From Micromonospora sp. WMMA1947 (lineage in GTDB: Bacteria; Actinomycetota; Actinomycetes; Mycobacteriales; Micromonosporaceae), in the NCBI RefSeq assembly GCF_027497355.1, contig NZ_CP114909.1, positions 806,001 through 870,000 on the forward strand: a stretch of DNA of 64,000 bases, given 5' to 3'. Both the position numbers and the translations under genes were made by a program. This document shows, in pieces, positions 16,103 to 25,418 of the stretch. Numbering within the stretch: position 1 is the first letter of the stretch; every line of letters begins with the position of its first letter. The notes under the pieces are model-generated. The model was given only the letters and a program-made list of their open reading frames with translations. It did not search any database and had not been told where the DNA came from.

Positions 16103-16957
16103 ATGGCCCAGAACGGCATTCCGGACATCGCACTCAACGACGGCAACACCATCCCGCAGCTCGGCTTCGGCGTCTTCCAGATCGAGCCGAAGGACACCGT
16201 GCGGGCGGTCGGCACCGCGCTCGAGGTCGGCTACCGGCACATCGACACCGCCCAGATGTACGGCAACGAGGCCGAGGTGGGTCAGGCGCTGCGCGCCTCC
16301 GGCCTGGACCGCGGCGAGGTCTTCGTCACCAGCAAGCTGAACAACGGCTTCCACCGCCCGGACGACGCCCGCAAGGCGTTCGAGCAGTCGCTGCGGGAGC
16401 TGAAGTTCGACTACCTCGACCTGTTCCTGATCCACTGGCCGCTGCCCACCCGCTACGACGGCGACTTCGTCTCCACCTGGAAGGTGCTGGAGGAACTGCG
16501 TGACGCGGGCACGGTCCGGTCGATCGGCGTGTCCAACTTCCAGGTCGCGCACCTGGAGCGGCTGGCCGCCGAGGCGGACGTGGTGCCGGCGGTCAACCAG
16601 ATCGAGGCGCACCCCTACCTCGGCAACGAGGAGGTGCGGGCGTACGACAAGGCGCACGGCATCGCCACCGAGGCGTGGTCGCCGATCGCGCAGGGCAAGG
16701 TGCTCGACGACCCGACGGTCGTGGACGTGGCCGAGCAGGTCGGCCGGACCCCGGCCCAGGTGGTGTTGCGCTGGCACGTGCAGCGCGGCGACATCGTCTT
16801 CCCGAAGTCGACCACGCCGAAGCGGATCGAGGAGAACTTCGCGATCTTCGACTTCACGCTCGACGACACCGCGATGGAGCGGCTCACCTCGCTGGACCGG
16901 GGCGAGGCCGGCCGGACCGGACCGAACCCGGACGAGTTCGACTACATCCCGAGCTGA
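16103..16957 (+). CDS. Aldo/keto reductase (AKR5-like, 2,5-diketo-D-gluconate reductase type)
   Basis: A 284-residue TIM-barrel NADPH reductase with the full catalytic tetrad Asp48, Tyr53 (HIDTAQMYGNE), Lys78 (VTSKL) and His111 (LIHWP). IVFPKSTTPKRIEENF near the C-terminus is the NADPH phosphate-binding block. ATG 16103 follows GGAGATGAGG. Short chain length and motif form place it with prokaryotic AKR5 enzymes acting on small keto compounds. A 12-bp terminator follows. Confidence 0.92.
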   Translation: MAQNGIPDIALNDGNTIPQLGFGVFQIEPKDTVRAVGTALEVGYRHIDTAQMYGNEAEVGQALRASGLDRGEVFVTSKLNNGFHRPDDARKAFEQSLRELKFDYLDLFLIHWPLPTRYDGDFVSTWKVLEELRDAGTVRSIGVSNFQVAHLERLAAEADVVPAVNQIEAHPYLGNEEVRAYDKAHGIATEAWSPIAQGKVLDDPTVVDVAEQVGRTPAQVVLRWHVQRGDIVFPKSTTPKRIEENFAIFDFTLDDTAMERLTSLDRGEAGRTGPNPDEFDYIPS

Positions 16958-16969
16958 GCAGTCACACGT

Positions 16970-17003
16970 CGGAGGGGCCCCGGGGAGACTCGGGGCCCCT
17001 CCG
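16970..17003 (+). terminator. Strong hairpin terminator
   Basis: CGGAGGGGCCCC (16970-16981) and GGGGCCCCTCCG (16992-17003) form a perfect 12-bp stem with a 10-nt loop, 13 nt after the reductase stop. Confidence 0.8.
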
Positions 17004-17067
17004 CTGTTGACTTCGCGCGCACTCGAAGGGGCAGGGTGGCTGGCAAAGCTCCGACGGGGAGGAAGAC

Positions 17068-18051
17068 ATGCGCTACCGCACCATCGGCACGGACCCGGCC
17101 ACCCGCCGCGAGGTCAGCGTGCTCAGTCTCGGCGCGATGCTGTTCGGCACCGCCACCGACGAGGCCACCTCGTTCGCCATCCTCGACCGGTACGTCGAGG
17201 CGGGCGGCACCTTCATCGACACCTCGGACAACTACGCCTTCTGGCAGAACGGGGGCCAGGGTGGCGAGAGCGAGGAGCTGCTCGGCCGCTGGCGGCGCAG
17301 CCGCGGGATCGGCGACGAGGTGGTCATCGCGACGAAGTTGGGCGCCCGTCCGCTCGCCCCCGGCACCAGCTACGTCGACAACCCGGAAGGGCTGTCGGCG
17401 AAGGTGATCCGCGAGTCCGCCGAGCGCAGCCGGGAGCGCCTCGGCGTCGAGCGGCTCGACCTGCTCTACGCCCACATCGAGGACCACACGGTGCCGCTGC
17501 AGGAGACCGTGGAGGGCTTCGCCGAGCTGGTGGCCGAGGGCACGGTCGGGCTGCTGGGCGCCAGCAACCACCGCGCCTGGCGGGTGGAGCGGGCCCGCGC
17601 GCTCGCCGCCTCGGCCGGTTTGCCCGGGTACGAGGTGCTCCAGTACCACCGCAGCTACCTGCCCCGGCGCCTGGACGTGCCGAGCGAGCTGGACCGGGAC
17701 GGGGACGTCGGCTGGGTCGGGCCGGACCTGCTCAGCTACCTGCGCACCGAGCCGCAGCTCACGCTGGTCGCGTACTCGCCGCTGTTGAAGGGCGCGTACG
17801 TCCGGCCGGAACGGCTCGCCGAGGAGTACGCGCTGCCGGCCACCCCGGCCCGGCTGGAGGCGCTGCGGGCGGTGGCTGCCGAGACCGGCGCCACAGTCAA
17901 CCAGGTGGTACTGGCCTGGCTGACGGGTGGGGACATCCCGTCGATTCCGCTCGTCGGCTTCTCCTCGGTGGCGCAACTGGAGGAGAGCCTGGCCGCCGTC
18001 GACCTGGAGCTGACCGCCGAGCAGCGGACCCGGCTGGACTCGGCGCACTGA
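17068..18051 (+). CDS. Aldo/keto reductase, longer subgroup
   Basis: A 327-residue TIM-barrel oxidoreductase with Asp51 and Tyr56 (FIDTSDNYAFW), Lys90 (VIATKLGARP) and His136 (LLYAHIEDH) as the AKR catalytic set. Length and the SDNYAFW form resemble the YghZ/Tas-like subgroup. GGGGAGG precedes ATG 17068 at 5-7 nt. It follows the other reductase but is separated from it by a terminator, so it is independently expressed. The substrate is unknown. Confidence 0.9.
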   Translation: MRYRTIGTDPATRREVSVLSLGAMLFGTATDEATSFAILDRYVEAGGTFIDTSDNYAFWQNGGQGGESEELLGRWRRSRGIGDEVVIATKLGARPLAPGTSYVDNPEGLSAKVIRESAERSRERLGVERLDLLYAHIEDHTVPLQETVEGFAELVAEGTVGLLGASNHRAWRVERARALAASAGLPGYEVLQYHRSYLPRRLDVPSELDRDGDVGWVGPDLLSYLRTEPQLTLVAYSPLLKGAYVRPERLAEEYALPATPARLEALRAVAAETGATVNQVVLAWLTGGDIPSIPLVGFSSVAQLEESLAAVDLELTAEQRTRLDSAH

Positions 18052-18059
18052 CCGGTGCC

Positions 18060-18089
18060 GGGCCGGGTGGCTCACACGCCACCCGGCCC
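18060..18089. terminator. Bidirectional terminator between convergent genes
   Basis: GGGCCGGGTGGC (18060-18071), loop TCACAC, and GCCACCCGGCCC (18078-18089) make a perfect 12-bp stem between the reductase stop at 18051 and the convergent stop at 18115. Confidence 0.8.
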
Positions 18090-18096
18090 GCGCCGA

Positions 18097-18180
18097 TCAA
18101 CCGGCTCGCGTCGCTCAACCGGCTCGCGTCGCTGAACCGGCCGGTGCCGCTGAGCTGTTCCGCGCCGCTGAACCGGCCGG
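18097..18180 (-). repeat. Degenerate 18-bp tandem repeat spanning a stop codon
   Basis: Units begin at 18097, 18115, 18133, 18151 and 18169, the first two being identical (TCAACCGGCTCGCGTCGC). The stop codon of the minus-strand gene is the TCA of the second unit, so one extra copy with its own in-frame stop lies just outside the gene. The last residues of the protein (SAARNSSAAPAGSATRAG) are the translated repeats. Confidence 0.7.
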
Positions 18181-19719
18181 GAACCGGTCGACCTCGACGT
18201 CGAGCCGCAGGGTGCCGGTACCCGGCAGGGCCACCTCGGTGGCGTCGGCCGGGCGGGTCGCGCCGTCGTACCAGCCGGCGTAGTTGACGTAGGGCGGCGT
18301 CCACAGCCACGCCACGGTGACCGGCTGGGGACCGAGCACGCGCAGCGCGTACTCACCGTCGGGATTCAGATCCAACGTGTATCCGATGACCTCACGGGTA
18401 CGCGCGTTGCGCACCGTCAGTTCGGCGTCCACCGGGCGGCCCTCCGGGTCGACGAGCCGGCCGGTGACCAGGACGCCCCGCCGTACGGCAAGGTTGTAGA
18501 CGGTGGTGGAGCCGGCCCGGACCGTGACCGGCACGGCCTTGCCCCGCAGGGCGAACCCGCCGGACCACTGGGTGGCGTTGTCGGCGGTGGTGAACAGCAG
18601 CGGCCAGGCGTACGGGCCGAGCCAGTCGATCCGGTAGCGGCCCTGCGCGTCCAGTTCCACTCCCCAATGCAGGAAGGTGCCCGACTCGGGCGCGAGCGTC
18701 ACGGTGCCGGAGGTCGCCGGCCTGCCGGTGGCCGCGCTGGTCACGGTGCCGGTGACGACACCGGCGCGGTCGAGCCGGATCGGGGGCACGGTGACCGTCT
18801 GCCCGGCGCGGAGGGTGACCACCCGGGCCTGCTTCGCGTCGCCGGTGCCGCCGGTCGCGCCGACCCACTGCGCGCCGTACGCCGATCCGCCGGCGGGGCG
18901 GACGAACAGGTTCCAGGAACCGGCCGCCACCAGGCCGACGCGGACGTTCCCGGAGGCGTCGGAGCAGTACCGTCCCGGGTTGTGGGGTAGTTCGCCGGTC
19001 CCGGCGGGCGCCGGCGTCACACAGGCCCCGGCGACCGCTGCGCCGGTCGCCGCGTCGACCACCCGGGACACCACGTGCGCGGCCGGGGTCAGGTCGACCA
19101 CCGCGCTGCCGCTGCCGTCGGCCAGCACGGTCACGGTAGCGTCGCGGGGCAGGTGGGAATCACCGTCGGTGTAGACCCATACCTCCTGCGGACCGGGGAC
19201 GAGTGGCGGCACTGTCACCTCACCGTCGTCGCACAGGTTGCGGCGGGTGTCGACGTACACGCAGACGCGGTCGATCGGGGCGCCGGTGACCGCGTCACGC
19301 GCCCGCAGGGTCAACGGACTGGGCGTGAGCAGGCGCTCGGAGACGTCCGTCGTGCCCCCCGCGGACACCCGGACCGTTCCGGCCCCCGCCCAGTCCGTCC
19401 GGCCCGGCACCCACTGCCGCAGCGAGTCGTCGGGCAGGTCGGGGTCGACGTACCCGGGACTGATGGCGACCTTGTAGTCGCCGGCCGGCACCTCCACGCG
19501 CAGCTGCCCGGACTCGTCCAACTGGAGCAGTTGGACGTGGTAGCTGCTGTCCGCGGCCACCACGTCGACACTGCCCGGGCTCGGGGTGCCGTCGGGCGCG
19601 ATGACGGTCAGGTGGAGGACACCTGTCGGCTCCTCGGCCGCGCCGGCTGCGGCGGGTGCGGCGGTGACGGCCAGGGCCGCCACGGTGAGTGCGCCGAGCA
19701 CTCTTCGGACGATGGACAC
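18115..19719 (-). CDS. Secreted protein with carboxypeptidase-regulatory-like (beta-sandwich) repeats
   Basis: A 534-residue exported protein. The signal peptide ends near AAGAAEEP (about 28). The body is a string of CarboxypepD_reg/Big-type beta-sandwich modules: LHLTVIAPDGTPSPGSVDVV, TLRARDAVTGAPIDRVCVYV, VVSRVVDAATGAAVAGACVT, VTGTVTSAATGRPATSGTVT, VTGRLVDPEGRPVDAELTVR. No catalytic domain or LPXTG anchor is visible. It is probably an extracellular adhesive or structural protein. The C-terminus ends in the short DNA repeat described separately. ATG 19719; the upstream region is shared with the DrrAB-type operon. Confidence 0.75.
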   Translation of the reverse strand: MSIVRRVLGALTVAALAVTAAPAAAGAAEEPTGVLHLTVIAPDGTPSPGSVDVVAADSSYHVQLLQLDESGQLRVEVPAGDYKVAISPGYVDPDLPDDSLRQWVPGRTDWAGAGTVRVSAGGTTDVSERLLTPSPLTLRARDAVTGAPIDRVCVYVDTRRNLCDDGEVTVPPLVPGPQEVWVYTDGDSHLPRDATVTVLADGSGSAVVDLTPAAHVVSRVVDAATGAAVAGACVTPAPAGTGELPHNPGRYCSDASGNVRVGLVAAGSWNLFVRPAGGSAYGAQWVGATGGTGDAKQARVVTLRAGQTVTVPPIRLDRAGVVTGTVTSAATGRPATSGTVTLAPESGTFLHWGVELDAQGRYRIDWLGPYAWPLLFTTADNATQWSGGFALRGKAVPVTVRAGSTTVYNLAVRRGVLVTGRLVDPEGRPVDAELTVRNARTREVIGYTLDLNPDGEYALRVLGPQPVTVAWLWTPPYVNYAGWYDGATRPADATEVALPGTGTLRLDVEVDRFPAGSAARNSSAAPAGSATRAG

Positions 19720-20073
19720 GGTGGACCCCTCTCGGTTTCAATGCGCTCAAGAGGCGTCCGCGTCACCACAACCAGGACACGCCCCCCGTGCGTCGGATGT
19801 CGGCGCAGCATATGGCAGACGATCGATCGGGCGCTGTCCGCGACCGGTCATCCGGCGGACCGCTGCGGGAACGGTCATAACCCGCCTTCCTCCCGTACCG
19901 GCCACCGTCGGCCGGGGATCCACCCACCGCCAGATCGGATCTGGCGGGCCGTCTGGCGCCTGAGAGGTGAGGCCGGCACAACACCACAGCATCCCGGCCT
20001 CGTTGAAACAGGCGATCGGTCTGGCGGCACGCCCGTACGCCTGTCGAGACACCGACGAGAGAGGTAGCGATTC
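19720..20073. promoter_or_regulatory. 354-bp divergent intergenic region with a 21-bp palindrome
   Basis: No gene seen. The main feature is CCGCCAGATC-G-GATCTGGCGG (19927-19947), a perfect palindrome with 10-bp arms. A second copy of the right half (GATCGGTCTGGCGG, 20014-20027) lies 47 bp before the ABC gene, and TCTGGCG recurs at 19952. Such an arrangement fits operator sites of a dimeric TetR- or MarR-type repressor of the exporter operon. GAGAGAGG precedes ATG 20074. Confidence 0.5.
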
Positions 20074-21087
20074 ATGAGCAACCGGAACACCGGCCTGGCC
20101 GTCGAGGCCGAGGGCCTGGTCCGGTCCTTCGGTTCGACCCGGGCACTCGACGGGCTGGACCTGCGGGTTCCCGCCGGAACCGTCTACGGCGTACTGGGCC
20201 CGAACGGCGCCGGGAAGACCACAGCCGTACGCGTGCTGGCGACGCTGTTGCGGCCGGACGGCGGCACGGCCCGGGTCTTCGGGCACGACGTGGTGCGCGA
20301 GGCCGACGCGGTGCGCGCCCGGGTGAGCCTGACCGGCCAGTACGCCTCGCTGGACGAGGACCTGACCGGCGCGGAGAACCTGGTCCTGCTCGGCCGGCTG
20401 CTCGGGCTGGGCCGGTCCGGCGCCCGGGACCGGGCCGAGCAGTTGCTCGCCGCGTTCGGGCTGACCGAGGCGGCGGGACGGCAGGTGAAGAAGTACTCCG
20501 GCGGGATGCGGCGGCGCATCGACATCGCCGCGAGCATCCTCAACACGCCGGACCTGCTGTTCCTCGACGAACCGACCACCGGGCTGGACCCGCGCAGCCG
20601 CAACCAGGTGTGGGCGATCGTGCGGGCGGTGGTGGCGTACGGCACGACGGTGCTGCTGACCACGCAGTACCTCGACGAGGCGGACCAGCTCGCCGGCCGG
20701 ATCGCTGTGGTCGACCACGGCCGGGTGATCGCGGAGGGCACCCCGGGCGAGTTGAAGTCGTCGATCGGCGCGGGCAGTGTCCACATCCGGCTGCGCGATC
20801 CGGAGCAGCGGCCGCAGGCCGAGCAGGTGCTGCGGGCGTCGCTCGGCGTACCGGTGCAGCTCGCCGCGGACCCGGCGGCGCTGACCGCCCGCGTCGGCGA
20901 GCACGGCACCGACCTGGAGGCCGGCACGCAGGCGGCCCGGGCGCTCGGTGAGCTGGCCGCCGCCGGCATCGTGGTGGACGACTTCTCCCTCGGCCAGCCC
21001 AGCCTGGACGAGGTGTTCCTGGCCCTGACCGACCACCCGGCCGTCCCGGCGGACGAGCGGGACGACGAACTGGAGGCGGCGCGATGA
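20074..21087 (+). CDS. DrrA-type daunorubicin-resistance ABC ATPase
   Basis: A 337-residue ATPase of the DRA subfamily. Walker [10 protein letters not shown], a signature in [17 protein letters not shown], Walker [14 protein letters not shown], and [20 protein letters not shown], which is typical of DrrA. The C-terminal extension (about 240-325) ends with [18 protein letters not shown], the conserved DrrA tail. It energises drug or lipid export with the overlapping permease gene. Probably repressed through the upstream palindrome; no dedicated repressor gene is adjacent. Confidence 0.92.
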   Translation: MSNRNTGLAVEAEGLVRSFGSTRALDGLDLRVPAGTVYGVLGPNGAGKTTAVRVLATLLRPDGGTARVFGHDVVREADAVRARVSLTGQYASLDEDLTGAENLVLLGRLLGLGRSGARDRAEQLLAAFGLTEAAGRQVKKYSGGMRRRIDIAASILNTPDLLFLDEPTTGLDPRSRNQVWAIVRAVVAYGTTVLLTTQYLDEADQLAGRIAVVDHGRVIAEGTPGELKSSIGAGSVHIRLRDPEQRPQAEQVLRASLGVPVQLAADPAALTARVGEHGTDLEAGTQAARALGELAAAGIVVDDFSLGQPSLDEVFLALTDHPAVPADERDDELEAAR

Positions 21088-21938
21088 GCGACACCGCGAT
21101 CAGCACCGGGCGGTCGCCGTCCGTCTACATGCCGTCCGCCGAGGCGCTGGCCACCGTGCTCGCCCCGGCCGAGCGGCCGGCCCGGCCCAGCGCGCTGTCG
21201 GCGTCGCTGACGTTCGGCTGGCGCGCGCTGCTGAAGATCAAGCACGTGCCGGAGCAGCTGTTCGACGTGACCGCGTTCCCGATCATCATGGTGCTGATGT
21301 TCACGTACCTGTTCGGTGGCGCGCTCGCCGACAGCCCGCGTGCGTACCTCCAGTTCTTCCTGCCCGGCATCATGGTCACGAGCGTCGTGATGATCACCAT
21401 GTACACCGGGGTGGGGCTGAACAGCGACATCGAGAAGGGCGTCTTCGACCGGATCCGTACGCTGCCGGTCTGGCGGCCGGCGGCGCTCGTCGGGATGATC
21501 TTCGGCGACGTGCTGCGCTACGTCCTGGCCGCCGTGGTGATCCTGACCGTGGGCGTGGTGCTCGGCTTCCGTCCCGACGGCGGGCTGCTCGGGGTGCTCG
21601 CCGGGATCGGGCTGCTTGTGGTCTTCTCGTTCGCGTTCTCCTGGGTGTGGACGTTCTTCGGCCTGGTGCTGCGCAGCGAGAAGTCGGTGATGGGGACCAG
21701 CATGATGGTGCTGTTCCCGCTGACGTTCCTGAGCAACGTGTTCGTCGACCCGTCGACAATGCCCGGTTGGCTGCAGGCGTTCGTCAAGATCAACCCGATC
21801 ACCCAGCTCGTCACCTCGGTCCGCGCGGCGATGGCCGGCTCGATGGACGGCCCGAGCACCATGTGGATGCTGCTCTGGAGCGCCCTCTTCGTGGTCGTCT
21901 TCGGCACGCTGACGATGTACCGCTACAACCGCCGCTGA
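21084..21938 (+). CDS. DrrB-type ABC-2 permease
   Basis: A 284-residue membrane subunit with six predicted helices. It overlaps the ATPase by [24 protein letters not shown] and [20 protein letters not shown] and [20 protein letters not shown] are hallmark DrrB/ABC-2 segments, as is [20 protein letters not shown] near the C-terminus. Together with the ATPase it should export a hydrophobic compound. No biosynthetic cluster adjoins, so it is more likely self-protection or lipid transport. Confidence 0.92.
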   Translation: MSDTAISTGRSPSVYMPSAEALATVLAPAERPARPSALSASLTFGWRALLKIKHVPEQLFDVTAFPIIMVLMFTYLFGGALADSPRAYLQFFLPGIMVTSVVMITMYTGVGLNSDIEKGVFDRIRTLPVWRPAALVGMIFGDVLRYVLAAVVILTVGVVLGFRPDGGLLGVLAGIGLLVVFSFAFSWVWTFFGLVLRSEKSVMGTSMMVLFPLTFLSNVFVDPSTMPGWLQAFVKINPITQLVTSVRAAMAGSMDGPSTMWMLLWSALFVVVFGTLTMYRYNRR

Positions 21939-21946
21939 CGCGACGG

Positions 21947-21977
21947 CGGTGGCGGGGTCCACTCGGCCCCGCCACCG
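21947..21977. terminator. Bidirectional terminator
   Basis: CGGTGGCGGGG (21947-21957) and CCCCGCCACCG (21967-21977) form an 11-bp stem between the convergent permease (stop 21938) and large ATPase gene (stop 21985). Confidence 0.75.
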
Positions 21978-21984
21978 TCGGTGG

Positions 21985-24900
21985 TCAGAGCCGCCAGGGC
22001 ACCGGCTCGGCCGGCCGGTAGCGGCAGGCACCGCCGGTGGTGACCGACTCGCGCAGGTGCGCGGCGAGCGCCGGATGCCGCTCGTCGATGCGGCGCAGGG
22101 TGTCCCGGATCCGCCCGGTCACCGCCTTGCGCGCCCGTTCCGCCTGGTCACCGAGTCGCCGGCCGCGCCCGGCCAGCCCGGCGGCAGTACGCAACTGGTC
22201 GAGCAGCGCCGCGCGCTCGGCGTCCAGTTCGGCCAGCCGCCGCCCGTCGTCCCGGGCCGCCGCCCGATCGATCTCGTCGTCGAGCCGCCGCAGGTGCCGG
22301 CGGTAGCGGGCCTTCGCCTCGTCGTCGAGCACCGGATCGGCACCGAGGCGGCGCGCGGCGACGAGTTCCGGACCGGCCGCCGGGTCGAGCAGTTCGACGG
22401 CGGGCACGTCCGTGCCGGGACGGCTCAGCAGCAGGCGCAGGTCGTGCAGCCCTTTGGCGTCGGGCAGGTGCACCACGACGCCGTCGTACGCGAGGCGCCA
22501 CACCGGCCCGTCCGGACGGAACTCGGGCCGGATGACGTCCGCGCCGGGGTCGGGCGGCCGCCCGTACACCACACCCGCCCGGGACAGGCCCGACGCGGTC
22601 CGGCGGCCGGCCGGCGACGACGCGGCGACCAGCGCCGGAACGCCCGCGCCGAGCCGGGCGGCCGGGGGCGCGACCACTGCGGACGCCGCCGCGGGGGCGG
22701 GATCCGCCGCACCCAGCCGGTCCACCACCTGGACCATGCCCAGCGTCCGCGCCTCGGCCACCGTCTCGGCCCGCAGTCGCCGCGCCTCGGCCGCGTCGCC
22801 CGGCCCGTTTCGCCCGGCGAGCGCGCCCACCAGACCGGCCCGGGCCAGCACCGACCAGGGCCGGGCGCCCAGCCGGTCGGCGGCGTCCCGGGCCGCCGCG
22901 TAGCAGTCGATCGCGTCGTCCCACCGGCCCTCGGCCGCGTCCACACCGGCCAGCCACAGGTCGACCGGGCCGCCGATGTCGCAGCCGAACAACGCCGCCG
23001 CCCACTGCCCGCGGTGCGGGGCCAGGTCGGCCCGTACCGCCGCGCACCGCGCCGGGTCGCCGTCCACGGCCGCCGCCTGCGCCCGCAGGCGCAGCCACAA
23101 CGGCGACACCGACCGGGGGTACGCGGTGCCCGCGGCCTCGATCGCGGCGGTGAGCCGCAGCACCTTGGCCGCGTCGCCGCGCTCGGCCGCGGTGATCGCC
23201 CGGAGCAGTTCGACCTGCGGGTGCCCGGCGCCCACCCGGTCGAGCACCGCCTCGGCCTCGGCGAGGCGGCCGTACAGCAGCAGAATCGACCAGCGCATGT
23301 GGTGCGTCATGAACGCGTGGTCGGAGTGCCCCGGCTCGCGGTAGCTCTCCGCCTCGGCGAAGCCCGCCTCGGCGGCGGCGAGGTCGCCCTGGAAGGCGGC
23401 GATGATGGCGGTGTCCGCGATCGCCGCCACCCGCTGCCGGGCCACGTCGTCGCGTCGCGCGCCGGTCACGAACGCGGTCAGCTCCTGCCGGTAACCCGGA
23501 TCGCCCAGCTCCAGCAGCGCGACCCAGCGCAGCGCCGTGGCCCACAGCTCGGTCTCCCGGTCGCCGCTGCGGCGGGCCACCTCCCGGATCTCGGCGGTGA
23601 CCACTGCTCGCTCCTGCGCGGTGCCGAGACCCCATGTCGTGTCGTGGCGGGCCCACAGGCTGAAGGTGAGCGCCTCGTCGTCGCGGCCGTGCCGGGCGAG
23701 CGTCTCGGTGGCGGTGATCAGGTCGGTGACCAGCGCGCGTACCGGCCGTTCCGGATCCGGCTCCGCGATCAACCGCCGGTACGCCTCCCGGACCAGCTCG
23801 GCGGCGTCGAGCCGGCGGCGGGTGGCGGAGTGCTGCCGGTGCGCGATGAGCGCCACCCGGGTCAGCGCGCCGGGATCGGGCAGCTCCCTCGCCAGCGCGG
23901 CGGCCTCGGCCAGCAGCCGCTCCACCTCGGCCGGCGGGCCGGCGTGGTGCAGCAGCCCGGCCAGCTCCAGCAGCACCCGGACCCGCCGGCCGGGCTCGCC
24001 GGTCAGTTCGAGCGCGCGCCGGTAGTGCCGTACCGACTCGTCCACCGCGATCCGGCCCCCGGCGTCGCGGGCGGCGGCCACCAGCAGGTCACCGGCGCGT
24101 TCCGGGTCCAGCTCGGCGCCGGCCAGCCAGGCGTGCCGGGCCAGGTGGGCCGGGCTGAGTGCACCGGCGAGCGCGTCCGATTCGTAGACGGCCCGGACCA
24201 CAGCCGCGTGCCGGGCCCGCCGTTCGTCGTCGGCGAGCCCGTCGTAGAGCGTCTCGCGGACCAGGTCGTGCACGAAGACGAACCGGCCGCCGTCGCGGGG
24301 CAGCACCAGCCGGGCTGCGGCGGCGCGGCCGAGCAGCCGGTCGACCTGCGCGACCGGAGCGGGTACGCAGGCGGCGAGCGTCCGTCTGTCGAACTCGCGG
24401 CCGAGCACGGCGGCCACCGTGAGGGCCTCGACCACTGCGGCGGGCAGTTGGTCGAGCCGGCGGCGCACCACCTCCCGTACGCCGGGGGCGATGGTGTCGG
24501 TGAGACCGTGGGTGTGCCAGAGCCGGGCGGTCTGCTCCACGAAGAACGGGTTGCCGCCGGTGCGCCGGTGCACCTCCGCGACCAGATCCGCGGCGGGCTC
24601 CCGGCCGGCGGTGCGGGCCATCAGCGCGGCCACCTCGGCGCGGTCCAGCCCGGCGAGCGTGACGGTGGTGGCCTTGGCGGTGAGCGGCAGCAGCCACGGG
24701 CGCAGCGGGTGCTCGCCGGACTCGACCTCGGCGTCCCGGTAGGTGCCGATCAGCAGCAGCCGTTCGAACCAGGCGTGCTGGGTGACGAACTGGAGCAGCC
24801 GCAGCGACGCCGGGTCGGCCCAGTGCAGGTCGTCGAAGACCAGCACGACCGGCCGGTGCTGGGCGACGGCGACCAGCGCGGCGGTCACCGCGTCGTGCCT

Positions 24901-25374
24901 GTTGAACTCGGCCCGGCCGGCCTCGCCCGGCGCGGACGTGTCGCCCTGGTCCGTCGCGTCGCCCTGGTCCGTCGCGCCGCCCGGCTCGGTGGCGTCGCCC
25001 GGCTCGGTGGCGTCGCCCGGCTCGGTGGCGTCGCCTGCCGCGCGCTCGCCCAGCAGTGCCGCCAGGCCCGCGGCGGCGGCCTCCCGCACCCCGCTCGGGT
25101 CGCCGGCGGATCGGGCCAGCCGGCGCAGCACCTGCACCCAGGGCCAGTAGTCGGGGGCGGTGTCGGAGTCCCAGCAGGCGGCGCCGAGCACCAGCGCCCC
25201 GCTGCGGCGGGCCTCGTCGGCGGCGGCCGAGACCAGCGTGGTCTTGCCGATGCCCGGCTCGCCGGTGACCAGGACGAGACCGCCGTGGCTGTCGACCAGC
25301 CGGGCCACCTCGGCGCGCAGCAGGGCAGCGGGATGCTCCCGCCCGATCAGCTCCGGCCCGAACCGCGGCTCCAT
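21985..25374 (-). CDS. Large AAA/STAND-type ATPase, TPR-rich regulator-like protein
   Basis: A 1129-residue protein. The N-terminal AAA_16 NTPase has LIGREHPAALLRAEVARL, Walker A GEPGIGKTT (about 39-47) and Walker B VVLVFDDLHWADP. A Gly-Asp-Ala-Thr-Glu/Gln-Pro repeat insert lies near 113-150. The middle is a long helical TPR-like array (about 420-880). The C-terminus has the WRLAYDGVVVHLPDAKGLHD module, then a coiled coil and a basic helix pair ending RPAEPVPWRL, as in actinomycete regulators of this size. No LuxR HTH is present, unlike classic LAL regulators, so it may act as a signalling ATPase. TAGCGT ends 9 nt before ATG 25374. Confidence 0.82.
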   Translation of the reverse strand: MEPRFGPELIGREHPAALLRAEVARLVDSHGGLVLVTGEPGIGKTTLVSAAADEARRSGALVLGAACWDSDTAPDYWPWVQVLRRLARSAGDPSGVREAAAAGLAALLGERAAGDATEPGDATEPGDATEPGGATDQGDATDQGDTSAPGEAGRAEFNRHDAVTAALVAVAQHRPVVLVFDDLHWADPASLRLLQFVTQHAWFERLLLIGTYRDAEVESGEHPLRPWLLPLTAKATTVTLAGLDRAEVAALMARTAGREPAADLVAEVHRRTGGNPFFVEQTARLWHTHGLTDTIAPGVREVVRRRLDQLPAAVVEALTVAAVLGREFDRRTLAACVPAPVAQVDRLLGRAAAARLVLPRDGGRFVFVHDLVRETLYDGLADDERRARHAAVVRAVYESDALAGALSPAHLARHAWLAGAELDPERAGDLLVAAARDAGGRIAVDESVRHYRRALELTGEPGRRVRVLLELAGLLHHAGPPAEVERLLAEAAALARELPDPGALTRVALIAHRQHSATRRRLDAAELVREAYRRLIAEPDPERPVRALVTDLITATETLARHGRDDEALTFSLWARHDTTWGLGTAQERAVVTAEIREVARRSGDRETELWATALRWVALLELGDPGYRQELTAFVTGARRDDVARQRVAAIADTAIIAAFQGDLAAAEAGFAEAESYREPGHSDHAFMTHHMRWSILLLYGRLAEAEAVLDRVGAGHPQVELLRAITAAERGDAAKVLRLTAAIEAAGTAYPRSVSPLWLRLRAQAAAVDGDPARCAAVRADLAPHRGQWAAALFGCDIGGPVDLWLAGVDAAEGRWDDAIDCYAAARDAADRLGARPWSVLARAGLVGALAGRNGPGDAAEARRLRAETVAEARTLGMVQVVDRLGAADPAPAAASAVVAPPAARLGAGVPALVAASSPAGRRTASGLSRAGVVYGRPPDPGADVIRPEFRPDGPVWRLAYDGVVVHLPDAKGLHDLRLLLSRPGTDVPAVELLDPAAGPELVAARRLGADPVLDDEAKARYRRHLRRLDDEIDRAAARDDGRRLAELDAERAALLDQLRTAAGLAGRGRRLGDQAERARKAVTGRIRDTLRRIDERHPALAAHLRESVTTGGACRYRPAEPVPWRL
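24940..25029 (-). repeat. 18-bp tandem repeat, five units, inside the ATPase gene
   Basis: Units at 24940, 24958, 24976, 24994 and 25012; the first two and the last two are identical. They encode the hexapeptide series GDATEP / GDATDQ. The array lies between Walker A and Walker B and should form a flexible acidic loop. Confidence 0.8.
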
Positions 25375-25383
25375 GACCTCACG

Positions 25384-25389
25384 ACGCTA
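25384..25389 (-). promoter_or_regulatory. -10 element TAGCGT, near-leaderless
   Basis: On the minus strand TAGCGT ends 9 nt before ATG 25374, implying a leader of 0-3 nt. Confidence 0.4.
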
Positions 25390-25418
25390 GTCGAAGGGTC
25401 CGACAAAAGCGGGAGCCC

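Noticed and set aside
24940..25029. The tandem repeat as a CRISPR array
   Set aside because: Units are 18 bp, contiguous without spacers, and in frame inside a gene.
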